Part shown: positions 1 to 6,664 of the stretch, in pieces
How the letters are laid out: every line of letters begins with the position of its first letter
Position numbering within the stretch: position 1 is the first letter of the stretch
NCBI GenBank assembly: GCA_947168625.1
Contig: CAMVMQ010000011.1
Coordinates: forward strand, 1-17,229
DNA length: 17,229 nucleotides
Direction: 5' to 3'
From: an uncultured Caryophanales bacterium
Lineage (GTDB): Bacteria; Bacillota_I; Bacilli_A; RF39; UBA660
The notes under the pieces: model-generated
The model's input: only the letters and a program-made list of their open reading frames with translations
Told to the model about the DNA's origin: nothing
The model's database searches: none
Program-made: the position numbers and the translations under genes

Positions 1-1
1 T

Positions 2-931
2 ATGACAGTAGTATCTAAAAGCTATTTGTTAGAAGCAGGTGCACACTTTGGTCATCAGACTAAAAGATGGAATCCTAAAATGAAAGAGTATATTTATAAC
101 TCTAGAGATGATATTTATATCATTGACTTACAAAAGACAGTTGAAAAGATGGAGGAAGCTTACGTAGCACTTAATAAGATTGCTAGTGAAGGTGGAAAAG
201 TACTTTATGTTGGTACTAAGAAGCAAGCACAAGAAGTATGTAAAGAGGAAGCAGAAAGAAGTAATATGTACTATATGACTGAAAGATGGTTAGGTGGTAC
301 TCTTACTAACTTTAGAACTATTAGAAGAAGAGTTAATCGTCTTGAAGAAATTGAGAATATGGAAAAAGATGGTACTTTTGATAAACTTCCTAAGAAAGAA
401 GTTGTTGGACTTAAAAAGGAATATGAAAAGTTAAATAAAAATTTATGTGGTATTAGAGAAATGACTAAATTACCACAAGCTGTTATTATTGTTGATTCTA
501 CTAAAGAATATAATGCAATAAGAGAAGCTAGAAAACTTAATATTCCTGTATTTGGTTTAATTGACACTAACTGTGATCCAGATGATGTTGATTATGTACT
601 TCCTGCGAATGATGATGCTGTAAGAAGTATTAAAGTAGTTCTTGGTGCTTTAACTAATGCTATTATTGAAGCAAATGGTGGTACAATTGTTGATTATGTA
701 AGTGAAGATGATAAGAAGACTTCTAAAGAAAAATCTTTTGTTAAGAAAGATAAAAAAGAAGTAAAAGAAGAGACTACAGTTAAAGAAGAAGTTAAGGAAG
801 AAGAAAAGCCAGAATTAGAACTTGACTTAAATATTTTAACAGTAGCAGAACTTAGAGACCTTGCTAAGAAGAAAGAAATTAAAGGTTACTCTAAGATGAA
901 AAAAGATGAATTAATTGAAAGTTTAAAATAA
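2..931 (+). CDS. rpsB: 30S ribosomal protein S2 with C-terminal Lys/Glu linker and Rho_N/SAP-like tail
   Basis: This is ribosomal protein S2 of the small subunit. The N-terminus LLEAGAHFGHQTKRWNPKM (about residues 9-27) is the S2 signature, and the second signature region (VDSTKEYNAIREARKLNIPVF, read in two parts) lies near residues 164-185. The ATG at base 2 gives a complete N-terminus; the ribosome binding site lies outside the window. At 309 residues it is longer than typical bacterial S2 (about 250). The S2 core ends near residue 235, followed by a highly charged Lys/Glu linker to about residue 275. The last 34 residues (LTVAELRDLAKKKEIKGY onward) resemble a Rho_N/SAP/HeH helical nucleic-acid-binding module. 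The stop codon overlaps the tsf ribosome binding site, so the two genes form one operon. Identity is certain; the function of the tail is inferred from its pattern. Confidence 0.97.
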   Translation: MTVVSKSYLLEAGAHFGHQTKRWNPKMKEYIYNSRDDIYIIDLQKTVEKMEEAYVALNKIASEGGKVLYVGTKKQAQEVCKEEAERSNMYYMTERWLGGTLTNFRTIRRRVNRLEEIENMEKDGTFDKLPKKEVVGLKKEYEKLNKNLCGIREMTKLPQAVIIVDSTKEYNAIREARKLNIPVFGLIDTNCDPDDVDYVLPANDDAVRSIKVVLGALTNAIIEANGGTIVDYVSEDDKKTSKEKSFVKKDKKEVKEETTVKEEVKEEEKPELELDLNILTVAELRDLAKKKEIKGYSKMKKDELIESLK

Positions 932-943
932 GGAGGGATAATA

Positions 944-1816
944 ATGATTACTGCTAATATGGTAAAAGAGCTTAGAGAACAAACTGGAGCAGGTATGCTA
1001 GATTGTAAGAAGGCTCTTACAGAAACTAATGGTAATATGGAAGAAGCTATTACTTGGCTTAGAGAAAAAGGTATAAGTAAAGCTGCTAAAAAGCAATCTA
1101 GAATTGCTGCGGAAGGTCTTGCTACTTGTAAGATAAATGGTAATAAGGCTGTAATTATTGAAGTTAATTCAGAGACTGACTTTGTTGCTAAAAATCCTGA
1201 ATTTGTATCTCTTGTTGATAATATTGCTAATGCTGTTTTAAATAGTGATGTTAAAACAATTGAGGAAGCTAATGAATTAGTTATTGATGGTAAAAAGATA
1301 GAAGAATTAATTACTGAGAAGACTGCTACTATTGGTGAGAAATTATCTTTTAGAAGATTTGAGTTAGTTGAAAAGAATGATACTGAAGTATTTGGTACTT
1401 ATTCTCATATGGGTGGTAAGATTGTTACTTTGGCTATTCTTGAAGGAACTGATACAGAAGTTGCTAAAGATGTAGCAATGCAAATTGCTGCGATGAGACC
1501 ACTATATTTAGATAAAGATTCTGTTCCAGAAGAAAGAGTGGAAAAAGAAAGAGCTATTCTTACAGAACAAGCTGAAAATGAAGGATTAGATGCTAATAAA
1601 CTTCCTATGATTGTTAATGGAAGACTTGGTAAATTCTATGAAGAAGTATGTTTACTTGAACAAGGATTTGTTAAAGAAAATAAGATGAAAGTATCTAAAT
1701 ATGTTGAAAGTAAAGGTATGAAAGTATTATCTTTCGTAAGATATGAAGTTGGTGAAGGTATGGAAAAGAGAGAAGAAAACTTTGCTGACGAAGTAGCTAA
1801 ACAAATTAATGGATAA
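944..1816 (+). CDS. tsf: Elongation factor Ts
   Basis: EF-Ts is the nucleotide exchange factor for EF-Tu in translation. The N-terminal UBA-like domain (residues 1-55) has the signature VKELREQTGAGMLDCKKAL. The core motif SETDFVAKN near residue 80, which contacts EF-Tu, is intact. The later LLEQGFVKENKMKV region is also typical. Length (290 residues) is normal. A perfect AGGAGG at 931-936 lies 7 bases before the ATG and touches the rpsB stop codon, which indicates translational coupling with rpsB. A hairpin with a U tract follows directly, so rpsB-tsf ends here as a unit. Confidence 0.97.
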   Translation: MITANMVKELREQTGAGMLDCKKALTETNGNMEEAITWLREKGISKAAKKQSRIAAEGLATCKINGNKAVIIEVNSETDFVAKNPEFVSLVDNIANAVLNSDVKTIEEANELVIDGKKIEELITEKTATIGEKLSFRRFELVEKNDTEVFGTYSHMGGKIVTLAILEGTDTEVAKDVAMQIAAMRPLYLDKDSVPEERVEKERAILTEQAENEGLDANKLPMIVNGRLGKFYEEVCLLEQGFVKENKMKVSKYVESKGMKVLSFVRYEVGEGMEKREENFADEVAKQING

Positions 1817-1817
1817 T

Positions 1818-1850
1818 AAAAAGAAAACTAGTAAAATAGTTTCTTTTTTT
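1818..1850 (+). terminator. Rho-independent terminator of rpsB-tsf
   Basis: GAAAACTA and TAGTTTC form an AT-rich stem with one bulged A around a short GTAAAA-type loop, followed by a run of eight T residues (1844-1851). It begins just after the tsf stop codon. Confidence 0.8.
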
Positions 1851-1859
1851 TATTCTTTA

Positions 1860-1882
1860 TGATAAAATTAATTTAGGATAGG
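1860..1882 (+). promoter_or_regulatory. Extended -10 promoter for the DUF5684-like gene
   Basis: TGATAAAAT (1860-1868) is an extended -10 element lying just past the tsf terminator. A GATAGG motif starts at 1877, about where transcription should begin. The same motif follows the -10 boxes at 5451, 10419 and 16196. A good -35 is not visible, because the region overlaps the terminator T tract; the TG extension may compensate. Confidence 0.55.
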
Positions 1883-1923
1883 AATTATATCTTACCAAAT
1901 ATTTGAGGAAAGGAGGAAGAATT

Positions 1924-2301
1924 ATGTACGATTATTATACTACAACTAATTATAGTAGTAGTTATACTATGCCTACCAGTTCTATAGTAATTGGTTTAAT
2001 AGTAGGAATTCTTGCTATTGTTAGTTTATGGATAATATTTAAGAAGGCTGGAAAACCAGGATGGGCTTCGATTGTACCTATTTATAATATTATTGTTTTT
2101 ATTCAAGTAGCAGGCTTACCGCTTTGGTATTTAGTATTACTTATCATACCTTTTGCTAATATTTATGCTATATTTAAAATATATATAGAACTAGCTCATA
2201 AGTTTGGTAAATCAACTGGATTTGGTGTACTTAGTGTATTCTTTAGTGGAATTTGTTTACCAATACTAGCGTTTGATAAGAATGCAACTTATAATGGATA
2301 A
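1924..2301 (+). CDS. DUF5684-like small membrane protein
   Basis: A 125-residue integral membrane protein of unknown function. After a Tyr/Thr/Ser-rich N-terminus come hydrophobic segments at about residues 18-38 and 55-85 and again near residues 100-115. Between the first two lies the motif FKKAGKPGWASIVPIYNI, which is typical of DUF5684-type proteins. The ATG at 1924 was chosen because AGGAGG at 1912-1917 precedes it at proper spacing; an in-frame TTG at 1903 would overlap that ribosome binding site. It has its own promoter and converges with a paralogue on the other strand. It belongs to the host backbone. The family assignment is by motif memory. Confidence 0.8.
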   Translation: MYDYYTTTNYSSSYTMPTSSIVIGLIVGILAIVSLWIIFKKAGKPGWASIVPIYNIIVFIQVAGLPLWYLVLLIIPFANIYAIFKIYIELAHKFGKSTGFGVLSVFFSGICLPILAFDKNATYNG

Positions 2302-2330
2302 AAAAAGAAGGAATCAGTTGATTCCTTTTA
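2301..2330. terminator. Bidirectional terminator between convergent DUF5684-like genes
   Basis: AAGGAATC (2308-2315), loop AGTT, GATTCCTT (2320-2327) is a perfect 8-bp stem. It has a T run on the right for the plus-strand gene and an A run on the left that serves as a U tract for the minus-strand gene. It abuts the stop codons of both genes. Confidence 0.85.
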
Positions 2331-2939
2331 TTCTACTTTTTTTCCACAGTTTTCACAAAATTGTACACCAGGTTTTAGTTTTTTTCCACAACCTAAGCAG
2401 AATCTTTCTGGTTCTGCTGTTTTAGTAGTGTTACCTTTTTTATCATCGATTGGTCCGTTTGGAGAAACTTCTACTGAACTATCATATTGCATATTTTTTG
2501 AATAACCTAGAATTGCTGCTATGATGCCATAGAAGAATAATCCTAGTATTCCATAGGTAGTTGGATCTTTTTTAAATTTCTTTCCTAAGTTATAGAAGAT
2601 AAAGAAGTTTGCTGCTCTTGCTGCTAGTAATGTAACTGTTCCTAATCCGTCTATTCCTAATAAACTAACGATTGTTCCAGATATTGCTATTAAGAAATAC
2701 CACCAATTTAATCCAGCAATTTCTACCAATACATAAGTGCTATAGAATGGTACGATAGCAGCCCATCCTGGTTTTCCAGCTTTTTTGAATAGTTTTACTT
2801 CACCAATTATGATTACTACTAATGCTGCTATAAGGATTAGGAATAATATTCCTACAAATATTAATAATCCTCCTGTTAGATTATCAAAAAATTCAGCGTT
2901 TTTATTTAATACATTGTTAAATAGTTGTTCTTCACTCAT
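2328..2939 (-). CDS. DUF5684-like membrane protein with C-terminal zinc ribbon
   Basis: A 203-residue membrane protein of unknown function, paralogous to the facing gene at 1924. It has a strong transmembrane helix at about residues 23-46, then the same LFKKAGKPGWAAIVPFYST motif, and further hydrophobic segments to about residue 145. A polar linker leads to a C-terminal zinc ribbon with two CxxC pairs (CLGC and CENC, about residues 181-198) of the zinc-ribbon_2 kind found on many Firmicute membrane proteins. On the coding strand AAAGGAG lies 8 bases before the ATG. Family by pattern; partner and role unknown. Confidence 0.8.
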   Translation of the reverse strand: MSEEQLFNNVLNKNAEFFDNLTGGLLIFVGILFLILIAALVVIIIGEVKLFKKAGKPGWAAIVPFYSTYVLVEIAGLNWWYFLIAISGTIVSLLGIDGLGTVTLLAARAANFFIFYNLGKKFKKDPTTYGILGLFFYGIIAAILGYSKNMQYDSSVEVSPNGPIDDKKGNTTKTAEPERFCLGCGKKLKPGVQFCENCGKKVE

Positions 2940-2963
2940 TATTTATACTCCTTTCTATTTAAT

Positions 2964-2972
2964 AATATATCA
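2964..2972 (-). promoter_or_regulatory. Extended -10 promoter of the zinc-ribbon membrane protein gene
   Basis: On the minus strand the bases read TGATATATT, an extended -10, about 25 bases before the start codon and just upstream of the AAAGGAG ribosome binding site. No clear -35 is visible. Confidence 0.45.
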
Positions 2973-3045
2973 GAAATATATGTTTTTTTCAAGATGGTAT
3001 GATAATTTTTATGATTTTATCATATTTATTAATGGGTGGATAAAT

Positions 3046-4149
3046 ATGTTTAGTAAAGGTATACATAAGAGAATTAGAATTGTTTTATTAGTAGTTATTT
3101 TTTGTTTTATTGTTATTATAGGGAAAGTTTTTTATATTGAAGTAATTAGTTATGATAAACTAAATAAACTTGCTAATGGAGTATGGAGTAGAAATCTTCC
3201 TATTGAGGCTGATAGGGGGAAGATTTATACTGTTGATGGAGAAATAGTTGCGGGTAATCTTACGACTACTTCACTGGTATTTATTCCTAATCAGATTAAG
3301 AATAAACAGTTAGTTGTGGATAAGATTAGTGAAATACTTGGAACTAGTAAAGAAGTAATAGAGAAACATGTTTATAAAAAATCAATGATGGAGAGAGTTC
3401 ATCCAGAAGGGAGAAGGCTTTCCTATGAAGTAGCTGACAAAATAGAAAATCTTCACTTAGATGGTGTATATCTACTTAAGGAATCAAAAAGATATTATCC
3501 ACAAGATGAGATGCTTTCGCATGTACTTGGCTATGTTGGAATTGATAATCAGGGACTTAGTGGATTAGAACTAGAGTATGATAAATATTTAACCGGTGAA
3601 TATGGTTCTATTCAGTATTATTCAGATGCTAAAGGTAATACTTTAGATAGAAGTTCTGTATATGTTGAACCTGAAGATGGATTGGACATTTATTTGACTG
3701 TTAATTATGATATTCAATCTGCTGTTGAGAGAGAACTTGATAATGTTAGTATTAAGTATAATCCAGAGGGCGCATGGGCTATTGTTATGGATCCTAATAG
3801 TGGAGAAATACTAGCAATGAGTTCTAGACCTAATTTTAATCCAAATAATTATAGTGATTATAATATTGAAACAATTAATCGTAATATGGCAATATGGGCA
3901 AGTTATGAACCTGGTAGTACTTTTAAAATATTAACATTAAGTTCTGCTGTTAATGAAGGTGTTGTTGATTTATTTAAAGATACTTTTTATGATGGTGGTT
4001 CTGTTAATGTTGATGGAGCAAGAATTAAATGTTGGAAACATGGTGGTCATGGTAGTCAGACTTTTTTAGAGGTGGTTCAGAACTCTTGTAATCTTGGAAT
4101 AAATACAGGAACATATTTGAATTTGAAGAAAAACTTGCAAATAATATAA
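3046..4149 (+). pseudogene. spoVD: SpoVD/FtsI-type penicillin-binding protein, 5' part of an interrupted gene
   Basis: N-terminal part of a class B transpeptidase that cross-links peptidoglycan on the outer face of the membrane. After a short basic N-terminus there is one transmembrane anchor (about residues 8-30), then the PBP dimerisation domain (about 45-205), then the start of the transpeptidase domain. The catalytic serine motif is STFK (Ser291, Lys294) and the second motif is SCN (347-349). Host sequence ends at or just after Asn349; the frame then runs 18 residues into element DNA and stops at 4147-4149. KTG and PASTA are missing here and lie at 14358-15218. The ATG at 3046 follows GGGTGG at 6-base spacing; the longer frame back to 2785 lies antisense to the previous gene. 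The truncated product would be membrane-anchored but inactive. SpoVD is preferred to PbpB because only one PASTA domain follows, but it may be the main division enzyme here. Confidence 0.92.
4081..4105 (+). other. attL: left junction of the integrative element
   Basis: Host codons AAC TCT TGT AAT (N-S-C-N) pass into CTT GGA ATA AAT, which no longer fits the transpeptidase. Compared with the right junction, matched letters in the same frame are AA (4090-4091 with 14355-14356) and GGA (4096-4098 with 14361-14363). A separate AATC match (4090-4093 with 14340-14343) also exists. Recombination at AA would give NSCN-PGF, the expected family sequence, so AA is the preferred core; the others give N-L-G-F or a five-residue insertion. 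All three keep the frame. Confidence 0.7.
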
Positions 4150-4232
4150 ATTACTCTACCAGACTAGAGGTATGTTCTACATATAATTTAATATATGATG
4201 GAGTTCAATATTCAAATAATGAGAGGATTGAT

Positions 4233-5021
4233 ATGACTAATAATATTGATGTTATATCTAATATTGATACTGAATCATCTGAAAGAAAAACAAAAATATT
4301 AAATGTAGATACAAGTTGTTATGAAAACATAATTTATAATAAAAAAGAAATTGCTAAAAATTTATTTGATGAATTTGATAAACAAATTTTAGATATAAGT
4401 AATGATATTATAAGAAATTATTTAATAAAAAATGTGGTATATAAACTTAATAAAAAAATAATTGAAGTTCAAGTAAATCAATCTGATATTTTAATATCAT
4501 TTTACAAAGATATAAAACAATTTGATTATAAGAATAAATTGTTAATAAGAAAGGGATATGAAAATTCTAGCCTATGTTATTTTGTTAAGATAAATAACTT
4601 AGAAGAATTACCCTATATAATTAAATTATGTAAAGAATTATATTTTTTTCTAACAGAATCAAAAACCAATCCAATAGATGAATTATTTAATGCTCTTTCA
4701 ATTAAAATTAATGCAATTAGTTCTAGTGTTACATCTCATACTACTAATAAAGGTTTAATGTTTAGAAATAAGAGAAACTTTACTATATTGTCAAAAAAGA
4801 AATATGGTATCTATATTAGACTATTAAATGTTGATGATGATAACAATATTCTTAATATTGTTGGTAGAACAAACTATGAGCCTTTATGTAGATATTTTAA
4901 GGTATTAAATGAAAATGATATAGAAGTTATTATGCCTTATATTATAAAAAGTTACGAGCTATCTAAATTTAATCCAATAGATCTTAAAAATAATTTTATT
5001 GAATTGTATTATTCTGAGTGA
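4233..5021 (+). CDS. Tandem DUF5655-like protein at the left end of the element
   Basis: A 262-residue soluble protein with no signal peptide or membrane segment. Two stretches look like DUF5655: residues about 65-140 (NVVYKLNKKIIEVQVNQ, then a charged strand region and LEELPYIIKLCKELY) and residues about 175-245 (FRNKRNFTILSKKKYGIYIR, then NDIEVIMPYIIKSYEL). The domain often sits at the C-terminus of predicted nucleases and restriction-related proteins, but its activity is not established to my knowledge. The ATG follows a weak GAGAGG. The same frame is open upstream to 4092, right at the attachment junction, without a start codon, so this may be the tail of a once longer protein. In the integrated state it could be transcribed from the spoVD promoter. 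It is very A/T-rich in codon use, like the recombinase. Confidence 0.65.
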   Translation: MTNNIDVISNIDTESSERKTKILNVDTSCYENIIYNKKEIAKNLFDEFDKQILDISNDIIRNYLIKNVVYKLNKKIIEVQVNQSDILISFYKDIKQFDYKNKLLIRKGYENSSLCYFVKINNLEELPYIIKLCKELYFFLTESKTNPIDELFNALSIKINAISSSVTSHTTNKGLMFRNKRNFTILSKKKYGIYIRLLNVDDDNNILNIVGRTNYEPLCRYFKVLNENDIEVIMPYIIKSYELSKFNPIDLKNNFIELYYSE

Positions 5022-5426
5022 TTTTAATTGTTTTTTATGATTAAAAAATCACAAATTTTTAAAGTAAATTCAGTTTTAATAAAAAAGATTAAATTACCAG
5101 ACTTATTTCAGTAAAAGTGTATAATAAATGAAATAAGCCTTTTAAAAGTTATGTAAAAAACATAAATTATTGTATGATAAAAATAACTTGCATATGTCAG
5201 TTATTCAAACTTATTTCTATTTTTTTATAATATTTAAGTGTTATAAAATCAGAAATATTTGATTAATTTGTTAATAACAAATTAAGCTGTATTTTATTTG
5301 TATTTCTTATTATAATCAATAATTTTTTAAAAGTTTATAAGCTATAATCATACTTATTTCATCTTTTAAACTCAAAACTGAAACCCAAATGAAAATTAAC
5401 GGTATGATTAAAAAATTAAAAAACAA

Positions 5427-5469
5427 TGTCGAATTTTGAAAAAAATATGATATAATAATTTAAGATAGG
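5427..5469 (+). promoter_or_regulatory. Promoter of TasA-like gene A with a shared 20-nt upstream box
   Basis: TGATATAAT (5448-5456) is a perfect extended -10 element. GATAGG begins 7 bases after it (5464), the expected start of transcription. The bases TGTCGAATTTTGAAAAAAAT (5427-5446) upstream are identical at 10395-10414 before TasA-like gene C. They do not match a standard -35, so they may be a regulator site or an A-tract element. Confidence 0.7.
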
Positions 5470-5582
5470 TTATGGTATCTAGGAGTGAGGTGGAAGTGTG
5501 CTGATTTATATAGGTGAAGATGATTCTTAAGAGTAATGCAATTTAAAATTTTTTTGAATTTAAAATTAGAGGAGGAGAAATA
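5464..5582 (+). promoter_or_regulatory. About 120-nt untranslated leader of TasA-like gene A
   Basis: From the predicted start at 5464 to the ATG at 5583. It opens with a small hairpin, AGATA/TATCT (5463-5467 and 5476-5480). Near the 3' end an 11-base direct repeat AATTTAAAATT occurs twice with a T run between copies, and AAATT/AATTT could form a weak hairpin just before the ribosome binding site GAGGAGG. I do not recognise a known riboswitch class. Confidence 0.4.
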
Positions 5583-6150
5583 ATGAATAGAAGAAAAAAT
5601 TCAAAGATAATGCTAGGACTATTAATTGCAATAATAGGTTTAGGAATAGGATATGCAGCAATAACAGGAGTAAATCTATTAATAAATGGTAGTGCTACAG
5701 TAAAATCAAGTGACGGTAATTTTGTTGTAAGGTTTGTAAAAAATAATGCAAACGAAACAGCAATAGATAATCCAGTACAAAATGCGATAACAATATCAGG
5801 ACATAATGCAGATGAAAGTGCTATGGATGTAAGTGAGATGAGTGCAAGTGTAACAGACGATACTCATGCAACATTTGCAGTAGGAGCATTAGATGAAGTA
5901 GGTGAATACGTAGATTTTACTTATATAGTAGTAAATGAATCAGATGAAGGAATAGATGCAGCATTATCACTAGAAGTAGCAGATGAAAATGACTTGGCAG
6001 ATTATTTTGAAATAACAAAAAGTGTAGGTAAAAACAAAATAGCATCAAATGAAACAACAACAGTAACAGTAAGAGTTAAATTAATAGGACAACCAAAAGT
6101 AAATGATGTAGAAGGAACATTTAAAATAACTCTAACATCAACACCGGTAG
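5583..6150 (+). repeat. Direct repeat, N-terminal module, copy 1
   Basis: The coding DNA of TasA-like A residues 1-189 is closely matched by 10473-11034 in TasA-like C, including long runs of identical bases around the signal peptide and the SDEGIDAAL segment. Same orientation, about 4.9 kb apart. Confidence 0.85.
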
Positions 6151-6617
6151 ATAACTCAGAAGAAACATCAGAAAACAACGAGGCAATAACTCCAGTATAT
6201 TCTATATCTGGTGGCGCTAAAATAGGTTCAACTATTGATCCAAGTAAATATGAAAATACAAATGAAACTATTGTTGGTCCTTATATGAAACTTAGTGTTG
6301 ATTCAAATAATCAGGTAGTAGGAATTGAAGGTTGTAAAACAGGAACAGCAAATGCAAATGAAGTATGTATAACTGCAGTTGATACTAATGAATATAGTAA
6401 TAATAAGGAAATTTTAGCTTCATATTTTGGCGGAAGCATGAGTAATATTCCAAGTGAATGTAGTGAAGCAGATAATGATGGAACAATGGAGTTTACTTGC
6501 TCTAATTCATATGTAGTTTTAGCAGCAGATGATGATGGTGGAATATGGATAATGGATAAAGAACATAGTAAACAATGTGTAATTAATCCAAGTTTTGGAA
6601 TATATTCATGTAGTTAA
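5583..6617 (+). CDS. TasA/camelysin-like secreted fibre protein A with six-Cys C-terminal domain
   Basis: A 344-residue secreted protein. The basic N-terminus and hydrophobic helix (about residues 8-27) followed by YAAITGVNLLINGSA form a SipW-dependent-type signal peptide like those of TasA and camelysin; cleavage is probably near Ala25-Ala26. Residues about 28-190 form a beta-rich TasA-like domain with the conserved VNESDEGIDAALSLEVADEN and QPKVNDVEGTFKITLT segments. From Glu193 to the end is a separate domain with six cysteines (EGC, EVC, SEC, FTC, KQC, YSC), suggesting three disulfides, ending NPSFGIYSCS. In Bacillus, TasA subunits form extracellular fibres after SipW cleavage; that role here is inferred. 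The ribosome binding site is GAGGAGG. It is first in a run with the signal peptidase gene 47 bases downstream and no terminator between. Codons favour A endings (gca, aca, gta), unlike the T-ending host genes. Confidence 0.85.
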   Translation: MNRRKNSKIMLGLLIAIIGLGIGYAAITGVNLLINGSATVKSSDGNFVVRFVKNNANETAIDNPVQNAITISGHNADESAMDVSEMSASVTDDTHATFAVGALDEVGEYVDFTYIVVNESDEGIDAALSLEVADENDLADYFEITKSVGKNKIASNETTTVTVRVKLIGQPKVNDVEGTFKITLTSTPVDNSEETSENNEAITPVYSISGGAKIGSTIDPSKYENTNETIVGPYMKLSVDSNNQVVGIEGCKTGTANANEVCITAVDTNEYSNNKEILASYFGGSMSNIPSECSEADNDGTMEFTCSNSYVVLAADDDGGIWIMDKEHSKQCVINPSFGIYSCS

Positions 6618-6637
6618 TATAATTAGAAAAAGTGTAA
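6159..6637 (+). repeat. Direct repeat, six-Cys C-terminal module, copy 1
   Basis: Closely matches 9877-10359 at DNA level, with one codon difference in length. Similarity begins at the EETSENNE linker and runs past the stop codon into about 20 bases of untranslated sequence ending AGTGTAA, which indicates recent duplication or gene conversion. Confidence 0.85.
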
Positions 6638-6664
6638 AAAAGAATAAAAGGGAAGTGAGAGTAT

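Larger units (their letters stand above)
5022..5582 (+). other. AT-rich intergenic region before the fibre locus
   Basis: No convincing coding frame in these 561 bases. Two perfect inverted repeats are visible: CTTATTTCA/TGAAATAAG (5102-5110 and 5129-5137) and AATAACT/AGTTATT (5182-5188 and 5199-5205). Neither has a classic U tract. The right third holds the promoter and leader of the first TasA-like gene. Confidence 0.6.

Noticed and set aside
271..567. Minus-strand open frame inside rpsB
   Set aside because: It is antisense to a certain ribosomal protein gene, has low-complexity Ser/Leu/Ile content and no ribosome binding site; an AT-rich shadow.
1903..1923. TTG start seven codons upstream of the DUF5684-like gene
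   Set aside because: It overlaps the AGGAGG that serves the ATG at 1924.
2785..3045. N-terminal extension of the transpeptidase frame
   Set aside because: It lies antisense to the zinc-ribbon membrane protein gene and its promoter. The ATG at 3046 has a ribosome binding site and gives the normal short basic N-terminus before the membrane anchor.
4079..4083. AGAAC shared by left (4079-4083) and right (14353-14357) junctions as the crossover core
   Set aside because: It is the longest shared string, but a join there would delete S-C-N from the rebuilt enzyme and destroy the second catalytic motif.
5464..5582. Possible c-di-GMP or other known riboswitch before the first fibre gene
   Set aside because: The GC-rich conserved cores of known classes are not present.
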